A stretch of 64,000 nucleotides of DNA from Symbiodinium natans. Taxonomy: Eukaryota; Sar; Dinophyceae; Suessiales; Symbiodiniaceae. Of this stretch, positions 56,259-64,000 are shown piece by piece. Position 1 is the first letter of the stretch; every line of letters starts with the position of its first letter. The notes below the pieces were generated by a model, which saw nothing but the letters and a program-made list of their open reading frames with translations, ran no database searches and was not told where the DNA came from. The position numbers and the translations under genes were made by a program. The DNA lies in contig CAJNDS010002164.1 in the NCBI GenBank assembly GCA_905221605.1, positions 310,001-374,000 of the forward strand, written 5' to 3'.

Positions 56259-57102
56259 TCAAAACACTTACAGGAACAGGCACGGTCTCGAGATCAAACC
56301 GTCCAAAACGGGAGGGCGCCGAAAAAGCGCTTTCCAAAATGCATGGCGTATAGACGCCGTTCTCAAAAATAAAACCCTCATGCACAAAACACCATGCCGA
56401 AAAACATGCTGCACCACATGCCAGTAAACATGCCACAAAACATGCCAATAAACATGCCGCAAAACATGCCACGGGCCTTTCAACAGGCTTCCTAATGAGT
56501 TGAGGGGTTCGTTTGGGCTGTTCTTTGGGCACTTCTTTGGGCATTTCGGGCACTTTCAGGGTGTTCTCGGGCACTATCGGGGTGTTCTCGGTGCATTCTT
56601 GAGGAACTTCAGGGACCACTTTCGGGGATACTTCGGCTCTAAGCCCTCGCAACAAGAAAGCAAACGGAGTCTCAAGCAAAGCGTGCCGGCAATCACTGCT
56701 CTCTCTTCCTTGTGGCTTCTCGACTTCCGCCTTCTCTCCTCCTGTCGTCGCTTTCTTGAGGATGCTCGGTCCTGGCTGGGGTTTAACAACAGAGTCCTGC
56801 AGGCAGGTAATCGCGTCTATTTCCATGTCCGAGCCCGAAGGCTGGCGCGGAGAACGACCTTTCCCCGCTTTCTGGCGGCGACCCCCGCTCAACGCCCACC
56901 AAGCCCGATTAGCGGATACGAGTTTCACGTTGCGTTTGCCTTTGTACAACCTAGACCCGGTTTTGTAGAGATACGTTCTCCACCCTTTCTCCACCGCCGC
57001 CCAGGGAGTAATGGCGTTAAACGTAACTTCCGCAACGAGAACCTCCGTCAAAAGAAGGCTACAATTACCGAAGACGACCTCTAAGTCGACGACGCCTGAC
57101 AC
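56258..57102 (-). CDS. Protease-like remnant and linker of the copia element
   Basis: The frame opens with SGVVDLEVVFGNCSLLLTEV and AITPWAAVEKGWRTYLYKTG, which resembles the stretch after the aspartic protease in dinoflagellate copia polyproteins. The catalytic D-T/S-G is not visible. It is followed by Pro/Val/Glu-rich linker sequence and a Cys/Ala-rich stretch produced by GGCATGTT repeats. It ends by overlapping the start of the 615-residue frame in another phase. Confidence 0.5.
56380..56475. repeat. ACATGCC short repeat cluster
   Basis: Repeated ACATGCCA-type words. Similar clusters lie in the same element at 53755-53815 and 54225-54300, and a looser one at 37410-37500. On the coding strand they appear as GGCATGTT and produce Cys/Ala/Leu-rich peptide. 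Confidence 0.75.
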
Positions 57103-57154
57103 GGGGATCTTCCCCCTGAAGCGTTGTGCAGAGTGACCTCTCTCTCATGAGTCT

Positions 57155-58037
57155 TCACCACCCTGAATCCGCTGAGGTGTTCCAAGGAAACCACATGACA
57201 CGTGACCAGACGTCTCTCGGTTCTAGCTGGAAGCTGGCGCAGATGCGCTCTACATCCCCTGCATTCAAAGAATTGCCAACAGGTCCCAAACGTTGTTTGT
57301 CAAGTGAAAAACCTACCCTACGCTCATGCGACTCAGAAAGGCTCAGTGCAGGACTTCGTTGGGCAAAGCGCATCGCCACCACACTCTGTGTAGGCAATGC
57401 TTCCGCCTCGGACTCTGGTTCTCCCATAGCCCGGGCGCGGTTCTTCTTGTTCTTGCCCTTATCCTTGCCTTTCTCTCCCTTTTCACCCTTCTCTCCCTTG
57501 GAGTTGGGCTTTCCTTCCGGCGTTGGAGAGCGAGGCGCTCCCTTCGAAGTGGGGGACCTTTGTCCTTTAGGGCCACCAGTGCCCTTTCCACTCTTCGACT
57601 CTCCTTGGCCGCCCTTGCCGCCTTTGCCACCCTTTTCACCAGCTTCACGCTGTCGGACCCAACAATCCTTTGCCACATGACCATGCTTGCCGCAATGGTC
57701 GCAAAGCTTGCCGTCCATTCCACGGTTTGCTGCAGTCGGCACGTCGCACATCCTCAGCTGTTCTTCGAAACACTTGAGGCTTTGCGAGCTCACTCCAGCT
57801 GTTGGCGTTGCCGTGCAGCGCCACATACTGTCTTGCCGGATGTGAAACGGCCTGCAGCAGGATGGAACAGCGATCCGCTTCGGAGAGCTTGAGCTCGGGG
57901 AAGTTGCTCAACTTGATCTCCGCCTTGGCGATTTCGTCCTCCAAGTGTCTGATGATGTCCATGGGCTTCTTGAGCCCAGGACCGCGTTTTAAGACCAGTT
58001 CCCGCCAAATCAGAGAGGAAGGACTTGCCCCCCACAA
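57155..58037 (-). pseudogene. Gag with CCHC zinc knuckle, one frameshift
   Basis: Capsid-like part in one frame (58037 to about 57790: IIRHLEDEIAKAEIKLSNFP, ARQYVALHGN) continues in another frame from about 57785 (SLKCFEEQLRMCDVP) to CDHCGKHGHVAKDC (about 57705-57660), a C-x2-C-x4-H-x4-C nucleic-acid-binding knuckle. A long Gly/Lys/Ser tail follows. The one-base shift at about 57785 breaks the protein. Confidence 0.82.
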
Positions 58038-58084
58038 CCAAACAGCCAGAGACTACGCCACAACAGAGGCCAGTTTTGAAACAC

Positions 58085-58450
58085 AGATACAAGAGAGGCT
58101 TGAGAGCAGTGGTGAAGAAGTGCGTGTCAGAACTCTAAGGTTCTGTCTTGCTGCAACTCCGTGTCCGCCACTTCGTTCGTTTCCGTTGGACGTGTAGGAT
58201 GGGAGTAGGAGAGTGGACTCGCTGTTTTGCTGTTCGGAAGTGACCTGAAGTTCTCGAGGTGTAGCTCAAATTGTTCTTTTGCTTTACCTGCTTTGTAGAA
58301 CAAAGTTGAGATGGAATTCGTGGGTTTTTGGAGCCCTTAGCTCTTGGAGAGAGCTTGCTGCAAGAACTCAAGCTTGAACACTTTGGTGTTTGGCTCAAGT
58401 GCGAACTAAAAAAAAGACTGCTGCGCGAGCTCTGCTTTTCACATGGTAGC
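58085..58450 (-). repeat. Copia leader / LTR-like segment
   Basis: Lies upstream of gag on the minus strand and is the inverted counterpart of 37030-37395. Probably the 5' LTR or untranslated leader; no second copy was found at the 51.2-kb end, so LTR status is not proven. Confidence 0.6.
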
Positions 58451-58459
58451 GGAGCACTG

Positions 58460-58780
58460 AGAGTAACTCCAGCGCCTGTGTTAAGTACCTCCACGCCATG
58501 GCGACTCCAGAGCAAGGCGGAAGTGTGTATGGAAGCCCGCGGGTTCTCCAGCCACGTGCCTGTGACTGCTGAAGCAGTCCTGTCCCTGACTACACTCCTA
58601 AGGAGGAAGCCTTGCTGTTTGAAACCGGTGAGGGGGCTTAGAGCTGGCTTTTAGAAGGGTTCAAAGTGCCCGTAAAATGCGCGCAAAATCTTTTGGGCCA
58701 TGGTGTGGCCTGGCGGGGTTGGAGTTTCGAGTAATTGGATTGAGTCCGCTGATTTAGGGCAGAGACTGTGGTTCTATGTG
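58460..58780. other. Spacer between copia leader and the dioxygenase gene
   Basis: No gene or clear repeat seen. It separates two mobile segments and may contain the boundary of each. Confidence 0.5.
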
Positions 58781-58787
58781 CAGAGAC

Positions 58788-59420
58788 TTAAGTCTGGGAA
58801 CCGAGAACTCCAAGGGATGTCAATTCTTCGCAATTTTCATTTGAGCAACGCTTGAAAGCAAGAGTGTATGCTGCAATGGCCCACATGTGACCTGCATGTG
58901 GCTCGACTTTGTGGAACCGGCGTGCGTCGAGGGACACTGGATTGTCGTGCATGTCCAGCCAGGATCCGCGAAGCTGATGAATTTTGTTTTTCATGACAAC
59001 TTCGTCCAGTGACGTGCCTTGTTCATCTTCAATCCAGATCTTGCCTCCAGCAAAGCTGCCCAGTGCGATCGCGCAGTTTGGCATGCCAATCATGTTCCCC
59101 ATGTCGCGGTGGAGTCCTATGTGAGGGTTCAGAATCACTGCGAGGGAAGTCCATTTTCCATTTGGAAAGCGATCTCGCAAGAAATGATTGACTGCGACAC
59201 ATGCTTCTTTCATGGCGGATGCTTTCGACATGCAAGAGGCGTTCCCTCCAAAAGCATACAGTCCCAGGGTGCAGTAAATGTCATATGATCCCGAGCCAAT
59301 GCCTCGTTGGCGTCCGCGATGCTTCCATTGTGGTGACCAACAATCCAGCAGGTTAACCAGATTTTGCTCAGAAGGATTTTGCATGACAGCTTCACAGGCA
59401 GCTGACAGCCCAGAGCTCAT
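58788..59420 (-). CDS. 2OG-Fe(II) dioxygenase, TET/JBP-like
   Basis: 210 residues. WTSLAVILNPHIGLHRDMGN contains the metal ligands H-x-D; the segment CAIALGSFAGGKIWIEDEQG follows as in 2OG oxygenases; HKVEPHAGHMWAIAAYT supplies the distal His. The pattern T-S-x-x-x-N-x-x-x-x-x-H-x-D-x-x-N with a later G-G resembles the TET/JBP group, which oxidises methylated or thymine bases in DNA, but that assignment is by eye only. The residue normally an Arg that binds 2-oxoglutarate after the distal His is not present (G-H-M-W), so activity is uncertain. The gene starts 20 bp after the integrase stop on the same strand. It could also be an accessory domain of a retroelement polyprotein. Confidence 0.65.
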   Translation of the reverse strand: MSSGLSAACEAVMQNPSEQNLVNLLDCWSPQWKHRGRQRGIGSGSYDIYCTLGLYAFGGNASCMSKASAMKEACVAVNHFLRDRFPNGKWTSLAVILNPHIGLHRDMGNMIGMPNCAIALGSFAGGKIWIEDEQGTSLDEVVMKNKIHQLRGSWLDMHDNPVSLDARRFHKVEPHAGHMWAIAAYTLAFKRCSNENCEELTSLGVLGSQT

Positions 59421-59439
59421 TTATCATGCATGAAAAGAA

Positions 59440-60440
59440 TCATGGCGGGGCAGCAGGCCCTGGATTGAAGTCTCGCAGTTGCCTGATTGCCAGCGGCACT
59501 GGTGGGCGGGTGAGTCTCGCTTTAGGCTCAGCGCTCCCGCGGGGCACGGGTAAGGCGTGCTTTAGTAAGGTCTCGGAGCCATCGGTGGCCCTGACCACCA
59601 TGCTGTCGTAGGATGCCACATCCTTGGCGGTTCCATATTGGGGCTCGAAGCTTCGTCGCGCATTGGTTGGGGCCCGGAAGGCCCCCATCTCCTCCAGTCT
59701 CTCTTGCCTGCGCCGGGTGAGCTGCATGTTGTGTTGGAATTTTTTGGCATTGTCCTGGTACAATCGGAGCATGGTGGATTTTTGGTGTTCCACATCCTCG
59801 GGGGCCGCATGCACGGCCTCGTGGGGCCGGCGATTGTAGGCCAAGGTTGCGTCAGGCAGGTGCTCGCTCCAGTTGCCCCCATGTCGGGCCACGTCGCTGG
59901 CCAGGTCCCGTTTCAAGGTTTGGATGGTTCTATCTACCACTGCCAGAGCGTTCCGATCCGAGGGATCCTTCACTCTGTGCACCACGGGGTCAGGCAGCGC
60001 CCCCTCCAGGCCATTGAATTCAACCCGGACACAACGTAATTGGTCTCCTCCTCCACCAGCTTCGGGATGATCTCCCGGGCTGCTGCCGAAACCGTCTCTG
60101 TCTTCTTGTCGGGCAGGGCTTTGGTCACTGCTTCTCGGGTGAAAACGTCTGAGACAATCAGCCCGTACTTGTTGGCCCCCCGAGTGTTGACGTTGAAGTC
60201 GATCAAATCAGCTTGCAGCCGATCGTTGGGGCCCTCGGCTGCACTCTTGCCTAAAGACCGGGGCTTGGGGGCCAAAATCTGCCTGGCCACGTCGTCCCGC
60301 AAAGCTCGCGCGGCTCGGGCATAGGTCATGCCCGGCCGGTCCGGGAATTCCCGCCGTGCCAGCTGGTGCAGCTTCCGCACATCGCGGACCGAGAAGTCCG
60401 CGGCCAGCTGCCGGAATAGGTTCACGTTCTCCGCATCCAT
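59440..60440 (-). pseudogene. Retroviral/Polinton-type integrase, frameshifted
   Basis: DDE-type integrase (rve fold). The first frame (60440 to about 60015) starts at Met 7 bp after the stop of the fibre gene and has LQADLIDFNV (first catalytic Asp), KYGLIVSDVFTREAVTKALP and NYVVSG. The second frame (to 59440) continues with VEFNGLEGALPD, NALAVVDRTIQTLKRDLA, TLAYNRRPHEAVHAAPEDV and a C-terminal SH3-like region. The shift falls exactly where the second Asp (D-x-G-x-E-F) should be, and that Asp is gone. Where the third acidic residue should be Glu, VVDR has Asp. It differs from the copia integrase at 53 kb and resembles the type seen in Polinton-like and Ginger-like elements. Confidence 0.75.
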
Positions 60441-60446
60441 TTTATA

Positions 60447-63400
60447 TCACGAGCGGCCCCGCTTCTTGCCCTTCTTCTCCAGGGCCTCCACACGAACCTG
60501 GAGCCCCTGGCAGACACCCCACAAAACGCAGCAAATGCGGTTGTAGTCAAGAGTGGTGAGCTCTCCCAGCTCCTCATCCACGAGCTTGCCGCACAGCGCC
60601 TGGCCCACGGGCCCCGTCTCCTGCACTTCATTCGCAATGAAGCCGAGCGTGCGCTTCTGGCTGCCCTGGGTCCGCCGGTACCACTTGGGCGCCACGGCGT
60701 CGAACAGCTCCTGCAGCTCCTCGAGCCCCGCGGGCTCCACGCTGTGCTTCAGCTTCTCGTCCGAGAGGTTCTGGAAGCCGTAGTTCACGATCACCTCCCC
60801 GTCGTTGACCCCGCCCGTGTTCGATTCCACGATGAGGTTGGCCGGCCCGGCCGAGGAGGTGCGAAAGAAGATGGCCTGGTTCGGCGCGAACAGCTGCACG
60901 CCGCCCGCGGAAGCAGCCTCCAGTTCCCCTTCGCCCGAACCGCACTCCAGACGCAGCTTTGCGTTGCCGACGGGCGCGAGGTTGACGACCTCCGCCGTCA
61001 CGTCCCCGCTGTTGACGGTGGCCACGACCCGCAGGTCCCCCTGCGCCTGCACGCCCGTGCTGCCGCCAATGAGCTCCAGGTAGGCCGGGCTCGAAACGAT
61101 GCCGTTGTCGGCCCGAATCGCACTGGCGGTGTAGAGCACCGAGTTGAGGTAGGTCCCCTGCGTGCCGCCCGTCAATGTGAGGTAGTCGTCTGTGGGCCTC
61201 GCCCGCACCGTGGGCGCCCGCAGCTCCGTGCTGAGCTCCACGCTTCCCGAGGTTAGCGTGCCCTGCACGTCCAGTGCGCCGTTGACGATGGTGCCCCCGG
61301 AGCCTCCGGTAATGGTGAGCTCCGTGTCCTGGACCCGCGTGGAGATGGCGTTGGTCACCAGCCCCGTGGCCGTGCCCGTGGCGTCGTCGATGTAGAGCTC
61401 CGTGTCCACTCGTAGCCTCGGGGCTATCGAGTGCACCTCCGCCGTGGCAAAGGTGCAGAGGCTCTGGTCCGCCTGGTCCGTCACTGTGACAGACACGGTG
61501 CCCGCCTTCAGGTTAAGAAATTGATTGGTCGGAAGCAGGGGCTCCACGGTGTCCGCCTGGATGCTGCCGGCCGTGGCGATGCCCAGGCTGCTGTCCGCGA
61601 AGATTCGGCCCATGGTCAGCATGTTGACGCCCGTCTTGAGGCTGAACTGGCTCGAGGACAGGTCGGCCACGGCGGCCCCGTTGGAAGCCTCGAACTCGAT
61701 GCCCAGGTTGCCGCCCCGCAGCGTCAAGAAATCCGCTCCGTTGGCCCTCACGTCATTGACCAGCAGGGGATCCGAGGGCGGCGCGCCCGCCAGCGCATAG
61801 CGGGCGTCGCTTTCGGCCTTGCTGTAGCAGTCACACGTAAGCTGCACCGTGGCGGAGTTGCCCAGGATCAGGTTCGCTCCCAGGGGTGCCTGGGGCAGCA
61901 GCGCCCTTATCATTCTTGGCGTGAAGTTGTCGAGCACCATAGGAATGATGCCCCCACCCCCCGCGTTGCCGTTGACCACATGGTACCTGGAGTCCAGGGG
62001 CGTGAAGTCGCTGTTGGAGAAGTACCTCCCATCACTTTCGCTTTTGCTGTAGCAGTCACACGTAAGCTGCACCGTGGCGGAGTTGCCCAGGATCAGGTTC
62101 GCTCCCAGGGGTGCCTGGGGCAGCAGCGCCCTTATCATTCTGGGCGTGAAGTTGTCGAGGACCATAGGGATGATGCCTCCGCGGGATGATACCGGGCGTC
62201 GCCCTGCGCTTCGGTGAGGAGCCCAGAGGAGCTGATCTGGCTGGCGATCTCCGCCGAGGTTTCGCCCTGGTCCCAGTAGTTGGTCAGCTCCGAAGCAATG
62301 GAGCTGTCGATGTCGGCCTGCGTGGCGTACTGCGAAACGTTCAGGGCGTCCACGGCGCTCGATATCTGCGCGTTCACCTCGGCCTGCGTGTACGTCTGGC
62401 TCTGGTCGTAGGCCTGGCACTCGATCTGCAGCGTGTTGCCCGAGTTCTGGAGGCTGGCCACCAGGGGCCCGGCGAAGTGCAGGTTCCGCAGGGCCTGCCC
62501 TGTCAGCAGCTCCCAGGTGGTGTTCCCGCTCCAGGCGGGCGCATTGGAAACAGCTGCGCCCGTAATGAGGGCGTCCACTTGCGCGGAGTCGTAGTAGGAT
62601 GCGAGCGCTATAGCGATCTCGTTCAGGATGGGCGCCTGAAGCCCGGTCCACGGCACGTATGCACTCAAGTCGATGCCGCCCACAGCCGCGGCAATCGCGG
62701 CATCCATCTGCGTGGTGGTGCTGTACGGAACCAGAGCTGCAGTGATGGCTCCATTGGTTTCGCTGCTTGTGTAGTAGCTGCCCAGGGTGGCCAGCACCCA
62801 GGACTCGCTGGCCAGGGGCGCCAGAAGAGCATTGACCTCCGCCTGCGTGTACGCATCGCAGGCCAGGCTCAGCGTGAAGTTGTCGTTCTCGAGGGAGACG
62901 CTCAGGGGAGCGTTGAAGTGCCAGTTCCTAATTGTGTTCGTTCCGACCAGCAGATCCCAGGTCGTCTGCCCGGACCACGCCTGGGCGTTGGCGAGGTTCG
63001 TGCCGCCGCCCGTGGTGAGTGCCGCCAGGGCTGCTGTGAGCGCATCGATGGCGGACTGCAGGCTCGTTTCGGAAGCCGAGAGGTCCGCCGCCGTCGCAAA
63101 GGGCCCCGCACCTTGCAGCGCCAGGATCTCCGCATCGTGCCCATCCAGGCGCACATCTCGCACGGCCAGCAAGCTGTTGAGCCCCGCGGTGTCCGTGTAC
63201 CCCGCGAGTGCGGTGGCAAGCGCTGCAGCCACGTCGGCAGCCGACTGGAAGCCCGCGGCTTGCAGCACCGCCAGGGCCGCCTCGGCGGCGTCGAGTCTCC
63301 CGTCGCGGAGGGCGAGGGCGGCGTCCAAGGCCGCCTGTTGAACGTACGCGAGGAGGGCCGTGGCGATGAGCTGCGAGACGTCCGCGGGTGTGGTGCGCAG

Positions 63401-63999
63401 GGCCACTGTGCTGCTGAGGTCGGTGGTGGTTGGCCGGTCCAAAAGAGCCGTCGCTATTTTCTGGTCGACGTCCGCGGCTGTTTGCCGGGCCGCCACGTCG
63501 AGGGCCAGCTGGTCCTGCGTGCTCTTCAGCCCATAGGTGCTCGCGACCTGCGCGAGCACTGCATTGTCGGCGCTGGTGATGGCACTGTTCATGGAAGCGT
63601 TAGTGGGATGGTTGGCTAGCTTGAGGTCCACGGAGGCGGGCGTGCTCTTGGAGTTCACGTCCAGCTGCAGCGCGTCGAGGGCGCTTTGGTTCGCTTTCCC
63701 CGCCAGACCCGTGGTGAGGCTGGTGCTGAGAGTGGTTATGGAAGAAGCGTTGCCGGCGATGAGGCCCTCGGCGGCTGCCAAGTCAGCTGCCAAAGCGTAA
63801 GGGGTCAAATCGGGCGGTGCCGGGATGGCTGCCACCTGGGCCTGCAGTGCCGCGACGGCGGACGAGTTGGTCCCGATGGATGCGGTGTTGGCAGCGGTGT
63901 CTGTGAGGGGTGTGTAGGCCGTGAGGACCGTTGCGAGCTGCCCCGCAGAGATCCCCTGCATCTCGATGGTGGTGATGGGGGTCTGGCCATCGTTGAGGA
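60447..63999 (-). CDS. Tail-fibre-like protein with S74 intramolecular chaperone domain (5' end off window)
   Basis: Long GC-rich frame open at the right edge. From 63999 to about 62180 it is made of fibre-type repeats such as YSTTTQMDAAIAAAV, YYDSAQVDALITGA, YATQADIDSSIASEL and TYTQAEVNAQIS, typical of trimeric phage fibres. From about 62190 to 60800 follow beta-rich segments (QSFIR-like strands, LTGGTQGTYLNS). The end is SDEKLKHSVE, WYRRTQGSQKRTLGFIANEV and LTTLDYNRI, the S74 peptidase / endosialidase-type chaperone, whose self-cleavage uses the Ser and Lys of S-D-x-x-L-K. The frame changes near 62180, beside a duplicated segment, so the gene may be broken there. No eukaryotic signal or membrane anchor is visible in the window. 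Confidence 0.82.
61822..62176. repeat. Duplicated 130-bp coding segment in the fibre gene
   Basis: 61826-61954 and 62045-62174 are nearly identical and both encode a stretch from MVLDNFTPRM to VQLTCDCYSK on the minus strand. The right copy abuts the frame change at about 62180. Confidence 0.9.
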
Positions 64000-64000
64000 T

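Larger units (their letters stand above)
51212..58450 (-). mobile_element. Copia-type LTR retroelement, decayed, without visible reverse transcriptase
   Basis: On the minus strand the order is leader (58450-58085), gag with zinc knuckle (58037-57155), protease-like remnant (about 57102-56900), an extra 615-residue frame (56258-54411), integrase (about 54100-52420), RNase H end (about 52390-52080) and a 238-residue frame (52058-51342). Integrase before RNase H is the copia order. The integrase frame runs almost directly into RNase H, so the reverse transcriptase seems deleted. The far end reads GTGTGAAAAATTCACC, the same terminal sequence as the repeat units next to it. A frameshift in gag also marks it as inactive. 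Confidence 0.83.

Noticed and set aside
62186-63619. 477-codon plus-strand frame opposite the fibre gene
   Set aside because: Antisense shadow of a GC-rich repetitive gene; Gly/Arg/Val-rich with no family resemblance.
60447-63999. Bacterial or phage contamination
   Set aside because: The gene sits a few bases from a eukaryotic-type transposon integrase on the same contig; contamination remains possible only if the contig is chimeric.

Overview
The window looks like nuclear DNA of a dinoflagellate, probably of the Symbiodinium/Suessiales type. The best evidence is a perfect 22-nt copy of the dinoflagellate spliced-leader (SL) exon at 44791-44812 (minus strand) and truncated SL relicts at five other junctions. 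Supporting signs are fragmented genes with many introns, GC/GA-type 5' splice sites, interstitial TTTAGGG arrays lying in introns, and a copia-type retroelement with a companion ORF that I associate with dinoflagellates. Almost every gene I can support is on the minus strand, which fits unidirectional gene arrays. Exon edges below are read by eye from protein motifs and are approximate.

Left part (1 to about 18.3 kb, minus): exons of one dynein heavy chain in colinear order, from the tail (18.2-16.9 kb) through the linker (9.1-1.2 kb) to the AAA1 Walker A loop (339-368). The gene runs off the left edge. A two-exon TDA3-like FAD-dependent oxidoreductase (12606-14161) lies inside this span on the same strand. 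Introns carry telomere-like repeats, a poly-C tract and TATTG repeats.

Biosynthetic part (23.0-36.2 kb, minus): read 5' to 3' there is an MFS-like membrane protein (36.2-35.5 kb), a type II thioesterase with all three catalytic residues (34.6-31.6 kb), and a multidomain enzyme with an adenylation domain, a carrier domain, a thioester reductase domain and a zinc alcohol dehydrogenase domain (31.3-23.0 kb). The predicted chemistry is acid to acyl-AMP to carrier thioester to aldehyde to alcohol on one polypeptide, with a proofreading hydrolase and possibly a transporter beside it. This is the most interesting coding system in the window.

Repeat part (37.5-51.2 kb): six head-to-tail units of 2.1-2.6 kb, each bounded by an SL relict on one side and GGTGAATTTTTC on the other. 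Four units are one family and two have unrelated bodies. They contain tiny hairpins with a conserved 18-nt loop and different but complementary stems.

Right part (51.2-64 kb, minus): a copia-type element (51.2-58.5 kb) with gag, protease remnant, an extra 615-aa ORF, integrase and RNase H but no visible reverse transcriptase. Next to it is a compact cassette: a phage-tail-fibre-like protein with an S74 chaperone/autoprotease domain (63.99-60.45 kb, open at the window end), a frameshifted retroviral-type integrase (60.44-59.44 kb) and a 2OG-Fe(II) dioxygenase resembling the TET/JBP fold (59.42-58.79 kb). The cassette looks like part of a virus-derived or Polinton-like mobile element.
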